DNA from: Geothrix sp. 21YS21S-2
Lineage (GTDB): Bacteria; Acidobacteriota; Holophagae; Holophagales; Holophagaceae
DNA: 64,000 nt
NCBI RefSeq assembly: GCF_030846775.1
Contig: NZ_CP132910.1
Span: 3,010,001-3,074,000 of the forward strand
Direction: 5' to 3'
Shown one piece after another: positions 43,384-52,041 of the stretch. The notes under the pieces were generated by a model. The model was given only the letters and a program-made list of their open reading frames with translations. It searched no databases and was not told where the DNA came from. Every line of letters begins with the position of its first letter. Within the stretch, counting starts at the first letter, position 1. The position numbers and the translations under genes were made by a program.

Positions 43384-44499
43384 CTACAGCTTCCGGGCGA
43401 TGGCTTCGCCCATCTCCAGCGTGGTGGAGGTGCCGCCCATGTCGTAGGTGCGGACCTTGCCCTCGGCGATGACGGCGGCGGTGGCGGCCTCCAGGCGGGA
43501 GCCCATGGCGGTCTCGCCCAGCCAGTCCAGCATCATCTTGGCGGCCAGGATGGTGGCGATGGGGTTGACCTTGTACTGGCCCGCGTACTTGGGCGCGGAG
43601 CCGTGGCTGGGCTCGAAGACGGCCAGCTTCTGGCCCATGTTCCCCGAGCAGCCGAAGCCCAGGCCGCCCACCAGCTGGGCGCTGAGGTCGCTGATGATGT
43701 CGCCGAAGAGGTTGGTGGCCACCATGACGCCGTAGCTCTTGGGGTTCTTCAGGAGCCACATGCAGATGGCGTCGACGTTGGCGTCGTCCATCTGGATGCC
43801 GGGGTAGTCCTTGGCCACCTGCTTGGCGATCTCCAGGAACATGCCCTCGGTGGCGCGCACGACGTTGGCCTTGTGGATGGCCGTGACCTTGGGGTAGCCG
43901 AACTTCTTGGCATACTCGAAGGCCGCGCGGATGATGCGTTCACAGCCCTTGCGCGTGTTGATCTTGCAGGTGATGGCGTAGTCCTCGGGGGCCAGCTCCG
44001 CGAAATGGCCGAAGGGCTTGGAGTTGTGCTTGAGGGCGTTGGAGATCTCGGCGGGAACGGGGCTGAACTCCACGCCGGAGTAGAGGCCCTCGGTGTTCTC
44101 GCGGAACACCACCAGGTCGATGCCCTCCTTGAAGTTCAGGGGGTTGCCGGGGTAGGCCTTGCAGGGGCGCAGGCAGGTGTAGAGGTCGAACATCTGGCGC
44201 ATGCGCACGATGGGGCTGCGGTACACCAGGCCCTTGCCCTGGAGCTCGGGGATCAGCTCCCGCTCGGCGTCCTTGGCGGGCTTGGACGTGATGGCGCCGA
44301 ACATGGCGGCGTCCGAGCTGCCCAGCAGGTCGATGGTGCGCTGGGGGAAGGACTCGCCCTCCTTGCACCAGAATTCCCAGCCGATGTCGCCGTGGGTGTA
44401 GGTCGCGTCGAACTTGAGGGCGTCCAGGCAGATGCGGGTCGCTTCCATGACTTCGACGCCCACGCCGTCACCGGGGAGCCACGCGATCTTGTAGGTCAT
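43384..44499 (-). CDS. Isopropylmalate/isocitrate-type decarboxylating dehydrogenase
   Basis: A 371-residue beta-decarboxylating dehydrogenase. Conserved blocks are IAWLPGDGVGVEV, RSPIVRMRQMFDLYTCLRP, the FRENTEGLYSGVEF block, the catalytic Lys region KANVVRATEGMFLEI and GDIISDLSAQLVGGLGF. EPSHGSAPKYAGQ forms the coenzyme loop. The family contains LeuB, isocitrate, homoisocitrate, tartrate and 3-methylmalate dehydrogenases. The FRENTEGLYSG signature is closer to isocitrate/homoisocitrate-like members than to classical LeuB. The start at 44499 has GGAGG six bases upstream. It opens a five-gene operon with a lyase, a CoA-transferase and LeuCD, so 3-methylmalate is an attractive substrate. Confidence 0.85.
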   Translation of the reverse strand: MTYKIAWLPGDGVGVEVMEATRICLDALKFDATYTHGDIGWEFWCKEGESFPQRTIDLLGSSDAAMFGAITSKPAKDAERELIPELQGKGLVYRSPIVRMRQMFDLYTCLRPCKAYPGNPLNFKEGIDLVVFRENTEGLYSGVEFSPVPAEISNALKHNSKPFGHFAELAPEDYAITCKINTRKGCERIIRAAFEYAKKFGYPKVTAIHKANVVRATEGMFLEIAKQVAKDYPGIQMDDANVDAICMWLLKNPKSYGVMVATNLFGDIISDLSAQLVGGLGFGCSGNMGQKLAVFEPSHGSAPKYAGQYKVNPIATILAAKMMLDWLGETAMGSRLEAATAAVIAEGKVRTYDMGGTSTTLEMGEAIARKL

Positions 44500-44987
44500 T
44501 TGATACCTCCGAGTCAGGATTTCCGTCGTGAACAAAAATGCTACCAAACCAGCATCCGCCTATTGGCGGCGGATGCTGTGACGGGGGTCCCAAATCAAGG
44601 GAAATGCTGGGTCCACGAGGGTCCGGGTGCTGGATCGAATGGCTTTAAGCCAAATTAATTTAATTATTAGACGTGGCCCGGAGGATCCGGAGCCGGGGAC
44701 GCGAAATCTGCCCAGCCCGGGGAGTTTTCTTTACAAAGTGACAAGCCTTTGTGTGACCTACACGCTTTATGTAAAGCAGCTTGCCTCAAGTCGCTGATGC
44801 CGAGATTCCGGGCTTCGACCCGCCGTGAGCGCTCGCAGGCAAATGGCGGGCCCTTGCCGTGCCTCGGCCCGGATCCGCAGTCCCGCGGCCGTGACGGGGA
44901 TTCGCCTGGGCAGGCCCGCGGGGTCCTGGCCCACCACGATCTTCCGCTGGCCCCGCAGGTGGGGGACCGCGGAGATTTCTGAAGGCT
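44500..44987. other. Intergenic region upstream of the leu/citramalate-type operon
   Basis: This 488-bp gap between the dehydrogenase and ATPase genes shows no convincing gene. It contains a perfect 11-bp hairpin at 44550-44578, a very AT-rich patch around 44640-44670, and nested inverted repeats at 44729-44776 (CTTTACA with TGTAAAG, ACAAAG with CTTTGT). These are probably promoter and regulatory elements of the operon. Open frames on both strands here look like compositional noise. Confidence 0.5.
44550..44578. promoter_or_regulatory. Perfect hairpin in the leader of the five-gene operon
   Basis: Arms 44550-44560 and 44568-44578 are perfectly complementary (11 bp, seven-base loop), 51 bp before the dehydrogenase start. 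On the minus strand it is followed by GGTTTGGTAGCATTTTTG, so it could act as an attenuator or protect the mRNA 5' end. No T-box or leader-peptide signature was seen. Confidence 0.4.
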
Positions 44988-46229
44988 TCAAGCCAGTCCT
45001 TGCCACAGGGCCGAAACCGGCACCGCATGGAGCTTCGGACCGAAAGGAAGGACTTCCCGGCCGGTGTACAGGACGATCCCTCCGTGGAAGGCCTCGCCCA
45101 GCGAGCCGGCCAGGCCTTTCAGCCCCCTGAAGTCCTTGGCCTGAAGGGCCCCGCTGGCCTTCACCTCGACACCCAGGACCCGGCCGTCGGCGTGCTCCAG
45201 GAGCAGGTCCACCTCCGCGCCCGGCAGGGTCCGGTAGTGGAACAGCCTTGCCCTGCACTCAGCCCATCCCAGCAGCTTACGCAGTTCACCCGCCACGAAG
45301 GTCTCCAGGGGGCCCCCCAGGAGGTCCGGATCGCGGGCCAGCCGCCCGGCATCGGCCCCCATCATGTGGGCGAGAAGGCCGGTGTCGCGAAGCATGAGCT
45401 TCGGCGCCTTCACCAGCCGCTTGCCCAGGTTGCTGCTCCAGGCCGGAACCGTGGCGAGCAGGAAGACCGCCTCCAGGAGGGCCAGGTAGCGCTTCAGGGT
45501 GTTGAGGGGGATGCCCAGGGACCTCGAAAGCTCGGCCATGTTGAGGAGGCTGGCCGAACGCACGGAAAGGAGTTCCAGGATCCGGGGCAGCTGGGTCAGT
45601 CCCTCGATCCGTGACAGGTCCCGGATATCCCTCTGCAGCAGAGTCTGGACATAGCTTTCGAACCATTGGCTGCGCCTACGCCCGGGCTCCCGTTCGCGGG
45701 CTTCCGGAAACCCCCCGGCGAGAATCGCGCCGATGAGGGCTTCCCGGTCCAGGTCCAGATTCTGCGGTTCCAGGGGCCTGTCCGAGAAGAGGCGGTCCAC
45801 CAGATTGCCGCCGGAACCCGCCACCTCGTATTGGGAAAGCCCATCCAGCGTAATCACTTCCATTCGCCCCGCCAGGGATTCGGAAACCTGGGGGAGGACG
45901 AGGACGTTCGCAGAGCCGGTGAGCAGGAAGCGGCCCGGTTTGCGTTCTGCATCCACCTCGGCCTTGATGGTCCGGAAGAGCTGGGGGGCAAGCTGGATTT
46001 CGTCCAGTACCGTCAGGCCCCGTTGCTGGGCGACAAAGCCGACCGGATCCACTTCTGCGGCCCGGCGTACGGCCGGGTCGTCCAGGGTCAGGTAGCGGCC
46101 TTGGGCCTGGTGGGCCAGGAGGGCCTTGGCCAGGGTGCTCTTCCCCACCTGCCGGGCCCCCAAAAGGAGGACCACGGGGGTGTCGAGCAGCGCTTCGGCC
46201 ACGCGTGGGGAAAGGGTGCGATCGAACAT
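44988..46229 (-). CDS. AAA ATPase with DUF4143-type C-terminus
   Basis: A 413-residue protein. The N-terminal AAA domain (AAA_14 type) has Walker A LLGARQVGKSTLA (residues about 22-34) and Walker B LTVLDEIQLAP, followed by the sensor-like FLLTGSANVLVLP. The C-terminal DUF4143 region contains GAEVDLLLEHADGRVLGVEVKAS, the acidic/Lys pattern of a PD-(D/E)xK nuclease-like fold. These proteins are widespread, often single genes subject to transfer, and their function is unclear. No ribosome site precedes the ATG at 46229. A 7-5-7 palindrome lies 9-27 bases upstream instead. The gene is monocistronic between recN and the leu-like operon. Confidence 0.9.
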   Translation of the reverse strand: MFDRTLSPRVAEALLDTPVVLLLGARQVGKSTLAKALLAHQAQGRYLTLDDPAVRRAAEVDPVGFVAQQRGLTVLDEIQLAPQLFRTIKAEVDAERKPGRFLLTGSANVLVLPQVSESLAGRMEVITLDGLSQYEVAGSGGNLVDRLFSDRPLEPQNLDLDREALIGAILAGGFPEAREREPGRRRSQWFESYVQTLLQRDIRDLSRIEGLTQLPRILELLSVRSASLLNMAELSRSLGIPLNTLKRYLALLEAVFLLATVPAWSSNLGKRLVKAPKLMLRDTGLLAHMMGADAGRLARDPDLLGGPLETFVAGELRKLLGWAECRARLFHYRTLPGAEVDLLLEHADGRVLGVEVKASGALQAKDFRGLKGLAGSLGEAFHGGIVLYTGREVLPFGPKLHAVPVSALWQGLA

Positions 46230-46237
46230 GATAAAAA

Positions 46238-46256
46238 TATGCCATCTGGTGGCATA
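46238..46256. promoter_or_regulatory. Palindrome immediately upstream of the AAA ATPase gene
   Basis: TATGCCA and TGGCATA (46238-46244 and 46250-46256) form a perfect 7-bp inverted repeat around a five-base spacer, directly before the ATPase start and in AT-rich DNA. It may be an operator or an mRNA hairpin that limits initiation. The binding protein is unknown. Confidence 0.4.
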
Positions 46257-46358
46257 ATTTCAATCTGTTAAACGGATGAATTTATTATTTTCCCGTAAAT
46301 TGAACTCAAGTATCGCCATTCCTGTTCTTGGTAAACAACGCCAGGCGCCGGCAGCCTT

Positions 46359-48110
<1,752 letters not shown>

Positions 48111-48132
48111 GGCTTCAGCCTACCCTGAGGCC

Positions 48133-48161
48133 TTGACTCCTGGGCAGCGAACACGCATCAT
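48133..48161 (+). promoter_or_regulatory. Probable promoter of the methionine operon
   Basis: TTGACT (48133-48138) and CATCAT (48156-48161) are separated by exactly 17 bp. The match to sigma-70 consensus is 5/6 and 4/6. Transcription would begin about 48168, some 25 bases before the SAM riboswitch. The site lies in the gap between recN and metY with the correct direction. Confidence 0.6.
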
Positions 48162-48192
48162 GATGGTTCTGAGTTCTTTGTCAGTTCCATAG

Positions 48193-48300
48193 TGAGCTAT
48201 CACGAAAGGTGGAGGGACGGGCCCTGTGAAACCTTGGCAACCTGCGATGAGCAAGGTGCCAATTCCTGCCGGTGGACGCATGCGTCGAGCCGGATAGATA
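48193..48300 (+). promoter_or_regulatory. SAM-I (S-box) riboswitch
   Basis: The sequence shows the ordered SAM-I core: the 5' P1 arm CTATC (48197-48201), then AGGTGGAGGGACGGGCCC, TGAAACCTTGGCAACC, GGTGCCAATTCCTGCCGG and the 3' P1 arm GATAGATA (48293-48300). These match the conserved bases of the S-box aptamer that binds S-adenosylmethionine. Binding stabilises P1 and favours the downstream terminator, switching off methionine genes when SAM is plentiful. It precedes metY by about 190 bp. Confidence 0.95.
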
Positions 48301-48327
48301 CCGAACTGATGTGACTGCCAAGACACA

Positions 48328-48366
48328 GACGGAGAGGGGCCCGAATTATTCGGGCCCCTCTCCGTC
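48328..48366 (+). terminator. Expression-platform hairpin of the SAM riboswitch
   Basis: Arms 48328-48345 and 48349-48366 form a perfect 18-bp GC-rich stem with a three-base loop, 28 bases after the aptamer. This is the natural terminator of the switch, but no T tract follows. Termination may need Rho or the hairpin may act otherwise. A second GC-rich hairpin-forming stretch lies at about 48446-48471, before the metY ribosome site. Confidence 0.7.
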
Positions 48367-48488
48367 CATGTGAAGCTCGCGAGGAACCGAAGGCTCCCTC
48401 GACCTGTCCGGAGGCCCCTAGCGGGGAGACAAGGACCCAAGCATTCCCCCCCCGCGGCGGGCGGGGGAAGATCCACCTGGAGCCGAAC

Positions 48489-49781
48489 GTGAGCCAGAAC
48501 CAGCCCCACTTCGAGACCATCGCCCTCCACGGGGGGCACAGCCCGGACCGGGACACCCGCAGCCGCGCGGTGCCCATCTACCAGACCACCAGCTACGTCT
48601 TCGACTCCACGGAGCACGGGGCGCGCCTGTTCAGCCTGGAGGAGCCGGGCAACATCTACACCCGCATCGGGAACCCCACGGTGGACGTGCTGGAAAAGCG
48701 CGTGGCCCAGCTGGAGGGCGGCGTGGCGGCGGTGGCCACGGCCTCCGGCCAGGCCGCCATCACCCTCGCGGTGGTGACCCTGGCCCAGGCCGGGGACCAC
48801 CTCATCGCCGGCACCAACCTCTACGGGGGCACCCACACCCTCTTCAGCCAGAGCTTCAAGCGCCTGGGCATCACGGTCACCTTCGTGGACAGTACCGACC
48901 CTGACGCCTTCCGCAAGGCCCTGCGCCCGGAGACCAAGGCCATCTACCTGGAGGCGCTGGGCAACCCCAAGCTGGACGTGCCCCACTTCGACGCCCTGGC
49001 GGCGGTGGCCCAGGAGGCGGGGGTGCCCCTCATCGTGGACAACACCCTGGCCTCCCCCTGGATCTGCCAGCCCCTGAAGCATGGCGCGAACCTGGTGGTG
49101 CACAGCGCGACGAAGTACCTCGGGGGCCACGGCACGAGCCTCGGCGGCGTGCTGGTCGACGGGGGCAACTTCGACTGGGCCAACGGCAGGTTCCCGGAGT
49201 TCACCCAGCCCAACCCCTCCTACCACGGGGCCGTCCTCACCCAGGTTGCGGGTCCGGCGGCCTTCGCGGCCAAGGCCCGCCTGGAGGGCCTTCGGGACTT
49301 CGGCCCCGCGCTGTCGCCCTTCAACGCCTTCCTTCTGCTCCAGGGCATCGAGACCCTCCCCATCCGCATGGACCGCCACGGCAGCAACGCCCTGGCCATC
49401 GCCCAGTGGCTGGAGGCCCACCCCCAGGTGGCCTGGGTCAACTACCCGGGCCTCCCCGGCCATCCGAGCCACGCCCTGGCCCGGCGCTACTTCCGGGAGG
49501 GCGCGGGCTTCGGCGGCATCCTCACGTTCGGCGTGAAGGGGGGGCTGGCCGCCGGGGCCAAGGTCATCAACGCGGTGGAGCTCTTCTCCCGCCTGGCCAA
49601 CGTGGGCGACGCCAAGAGCCTCATCATCCACCCGGCCACCACGACCCACCAGCAGCTCAGCGCCGAGGACCGCGCCACCAACGGCGTCACGGACGACCTC
49701 ATCCGGCTCTCCATCGGCCTCGAGAACATCGACGACCTGAAGGCGGACCTGAACCAGGCCCTGTGCGGGGGGGACGCTTGA
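48489..49781 (+). CDS. metY: O-acetylhomoserine sulfhydrylase (GTG start)
   Basis: A 430-residue Cys/Met-metabolism PLP enzyme. It contains PIYQTTSYVFDSTEHGARLF, typical of OAH sulfhydrylases, the PLP Lys in VVHSATKYLGGHGTSLGG, and the C-terminal KSLIIHPATTTHQQLS. The length fits MetY (about 430) rather than MetB/MetC (about 390). It combines O-acetylhomoserine with sulfide to give homocysteine, the substrate of the methyltransferases later in the operon. The GTG start at 48489 has GGAG seven bases upstream. It is the first gene after the SAM riboswitch and its stop overlaps the metX start. Confidence 0.95.
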   Translation: MSQNQPHFETIALHGGHSPDRDTRSRAVPIYQTTSYVFDSTEHGARLFSLEEPGNIYTRIGNPTVDVLEKRVAQLEGGVAAVATASGQAAITLAVVTLAQAGDHLIAGTNLYGGTHTLFSQSFKRLGITVTFVDSTDPDAFRKALRPETKAIYLEALGNPKLDVPHFDALAAVAQEAGVPLIVDNTLASPWICQPLKHGANLVVHSATKYLGGHGTSLGGVLVDGGNFDWANGRFPEFTQPNPSYHGAVLTQVAGPAAFAAKARLEGLRDFGPALSPFNAFLLLQGIETLPIRMDRHGSNALAIAQWLEAHPQVAWVNYPGLPGHPSHALARRYFREGAGFGGILTFGVKGGLAAGAKVINAVELFSRLANVGDAKSLIIHPATTTHQQLSAEDRATNGVTDDLIRLSIGLENIDDLKADLNQALCGGDA

Positions 49782-50692
49782 CCCAGGCCTTCCTCTCCCC
49801 GGAGGGCGTGCGCACCGCCTTCCGCGTCACCGGGCACGGGCCGGCCAGGGTCCTGCTCCTCCACGCGCTCACCGGGGGCCCCGACGCCGCCGACGCGCCG
49901 GGGGTGAAGGGCTGGTGGGGGCCCATGTTCGAGCCGGGCGCGCCCCTGGCGGCATCCGAGGCCACCGTGTGGACGCCCAACCTCGCCGGGAGCTGCTACG
50001 GCGCCGAAGGGCCGGAACCCCGGGGCGGCTGGTCCACCCGGTACCAGGCCGAGGTGCTGGCCCAGTGGATCCGCGCCGGGGACCTGTCCTTCGACGCCCT
50101 CCTGGGGGGATCCCTGGGGGGCATGGTGGCGCTGGAGCTGGCCGTCCTGGAGCCCGGGCGCTTCAAGGCCGTGGGCGTCATCGGCTGCGGGGGCCGCTCC
50201 GACGCGTGGCTCTGGGGCTCCAACGAGGCCCAGCGCGCGATCCTGGCCAGCCCCTCCCTGGGCGACGACGAGGCCATCGCCCTGGCGCGGCGCGTCGCCA
50301 TGCTCACCTTCCGGAGCCCCGCGGGTCTGGCTGGGCGCTTCACCGCTCCAAGCGAGCTGCAGGAATGGCTGGCTTTCCATGGCAGGGCCCTGGCGGCGCG
50401 GTTCACCCGGGCGGCCTACGTGGCCCTCCTGGACGCCATGGACAACCACGACCTCACCCGGGGCCGGGGCAGCCTGCCCGAGGTCCTGGCGCGCATGGGC
50501 GCCACGCTCCACGTCCTGGGCCTGGAGGGGGACATGCTCTTCTCCCAGGCCTGCCTGATTGAACTCATCGAAGCCGCCCGGAAGGCGGAGCGCCTGGGGG
50601 AGGCCCGCTGGGTGCGGAGCCCCCACGGGCACGATGCCTTCCTCATCGAGTGGGACCAGGTGAAAGCCTGGCTGAAGGAGGTACTGCCTTGA
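49778..50692 (+). CDS. metX: Homoserine O-acetyltransferase, short form (TTG start)
   Basis: A 304-residue alpha/beta hydrolase matching MetX. It has NLAGSCYG, which precedes the nucleophile elbow GGSLGGMVALELA (Ser about residue 112). The acidic residue is in GLEGDMLFS and the catalytic His in PHGHDAFL. It makes O-acetylhomoserine for MetY. MetX is usually 350-380 residues, so this form is compact, apparently in the lid region. Initiation is at a TTG that shares TTGA with the metY stop; no ATG is suitably placed. It is translationally coupled on both sides. Confidence 0.85.
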   Translation: MTQAFLSPEGVRTAFRVTGHGPARVLLLHALTGGPDAADAPGVKGWWGPMFEPGAPLAASEATVWTPNLAGSCYGAEGPEPRGGWSTRYQAEVLAQWIRAGDLSFDALLGGSLGGMVALELAVLEPGRFKAVGVIGCGGRSDAWLWGSNEAQRAILASPSLGDDEAIALARRVAMLTFRSPAGLAGRFTAPSELQEWLAFHGRALAARFTRAAYVALLDAMDNHDLTRGRGSLPEVLARMGATLHVLGLEGDMLFSQACLIELIEAARKAERLGEARWVRSPHGHDAFLIEWDQVKAWLKEVLP

Positions 50693-52041
50693 AAGTTCTC
50701 AAGTTCGGAGGAACCAGCGTCGGAACCCGGGAGGCCCTGGAACTGGCGGCGACGATCATCGGCCAGGAGCTCCCCCAGGGGGGCCTCGTGGTGGTCTCGG
50801 CCCTGTCGGGCACCACGGACCTGATCCTGAAGGCCATCAACGCCTCGGCCAAGGGGGACCTGGAGGCCGCGGGCGCGGCCCGCATCGCCCTGGAGGCCCG
50901 GCACTGGGCCACGGCCCGGGCGCTGGGCGTGGACGAGGCGGTCCGCCCCCACTGGGAGCCCCTGTTCCAGTCCCTGGCGGGCCTGCTGCAGGGCATGGGC
51001 CTCCTGTGGGAGGCCTCCCCCCGTTCCCGCGACGCCGCCCTCGCCCTGGGCGAGACCCTGTCGGCGCGGCTCCTGGAGACCCTGCTGGGGCGCCGGGGCC
51101 TGCCGGCCACGTTCCGGGACGTGCGGGAGGCGCTTCGCACCGACGCCCGCCACGGCAGGGCCCGGCCCGACCTCGAGCGCATCCGGGAGGCCGCCGGGCC
51201 CTGGCGGGAGGGCCTGGCCAAGGGCGCCCTGTGGGTCACCCAGGGCTTCCTGGGCACGGCCCCGGACGGGTCCACCACGACCCTGGGCCGGGGCGGCTCC
51301 GACACCAGCGCCACCCTGCTGGGCGAGGCCCTGGGCGCTTCCGAGGTGCAGATCTGGACGGACGTGGACGGCGTGCTCAGCGCCGACCCCAGCCTGGTGC
51401 CCGAGGCCCGGCCCATCCCGGTCATGAGCCTCCGGGAGGCCGCGGCCCTGTCGGCCTTCGGGGCCAAGGTGCTCCATGCCGACGCCCTGGCGCCGGTGAG
51501 CCGCGCGGGCTTCGGCCTGGTGGTGGCCAACACGCACCGCCCCACGGGCAGCCGCACCGAGATCCGCTCCGAGGCCCCGGCGCGCCGACCCGGGGAGATC
51601 ACCTCGGTGGCGTACAAGGAGGGGGTCTCCTGCCTGCGGGTCCCCCCCGCCCAGGACTCCGAGCTGCTCTTCCAGGCCTCCACCCGGCTGCTGGAGGCCG
51701 GGGCCTCCCTCTACGGACTGCTGGCCACCCCCGACGGGGGCCTCCTGGTCGCCAAGGGGGAGACGGCCGATTCCGAAGCCGTCCTCCGGGACCTGGCGGC
51801 CTCCGGCCTCTCCGTCCAGCGGGGCTGGGCGGCGGTGGCGCTGGTGGGCGAGGGCCTGCGGGAGGCGCCGGGGCGCGCCCTCAGCCTCCTGGGGCCCCTG
51901 GTGGATGAACCGGTGGCGGCCATCCTGGCCGGGGACACCGGGGTCTCCCTGGCCTTCCTGGTGCCGGACCACCGGCTTTCCCTGTTGATTCCCAGGCTGC
52001 ATGCGCATTGCATAGAGTCTGCACCCAGGAGCGGCGGATGA
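50689..52041 (+). CDS. Aspartate kinase (TTG start)
   Basis: A 450-residue aspartokinase. It has the N-terminal KFGGTSVGTREALELAA, the catalytic-domain TTTLGRGGSDTSATLLGEALG and WTDVDGVLSADP, and a C-terminal region of about 150 residues compatible with two ACT domains. There is no fused homoserine dehydrogenase. It phosphorylates aspartate at the head of the threonine/methionine/lysine pathway. Its place in a SAM-controlled operon suggests a methionine-dedicated isozyme. The TTG start at 50689 has AAGGAGG eight bases upstream and overlaps the metX stop as TTGA. Confidence 0.92.
   Translation: MKVLKFGGTSVGTREALELAATIIGQELPQGGLVVVSALSGTTDLILKAINASAKGDLEAAGAARIALEARHWATARALGVDEAVRPHWEPLFQSLAGLLQGMGLLWEASPRSRDAALALGETLSARLLETLLGRRGLPATFRDVREALRTDARHGRARPDLERIREAAGPWREGLAKGALWVTQGFLGTAPDGSTTTLGRGGSDTSATLLGEALGASEVQIWTDVDGVLSADPSLVPEARPIPVMSLREAAALSAFGAKVLHADALAPVSRAGFGLVVANTHRPTGSRTEIRSEAPARRPGEITSVAYKEGVSCLRVPPAQDSELLFQASTRLLEAGASLYGLLATPDGGLLVAKGETADSEAVLRDLAASGLSVQRGWAAVALVGEGLREAPGRALSLLGPLVDEPVAAILAGDTGVSLAFLVPDHRLSLLIPRLHAHCIESAPRSGG

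Noticed and set aside
44500-44700. T-box or leucine leader peptide upstream of the leu-like operon
   Set aside because: No T-box core (AGGGTGG...ACCGCG type) and no short frame rich in Leu or Ile codons followed by a terminator pair could be found; only a simple hairpin is present.
44767-45258. Open frame on the minus strand partly outside the AAA ATPase gene
   Set aside because: It overlaps the ATPase in another frame, its unique part is Arg/Pro/Gly-rich without motifs, and it has no ribosome site. I treat the gap as non-coding.
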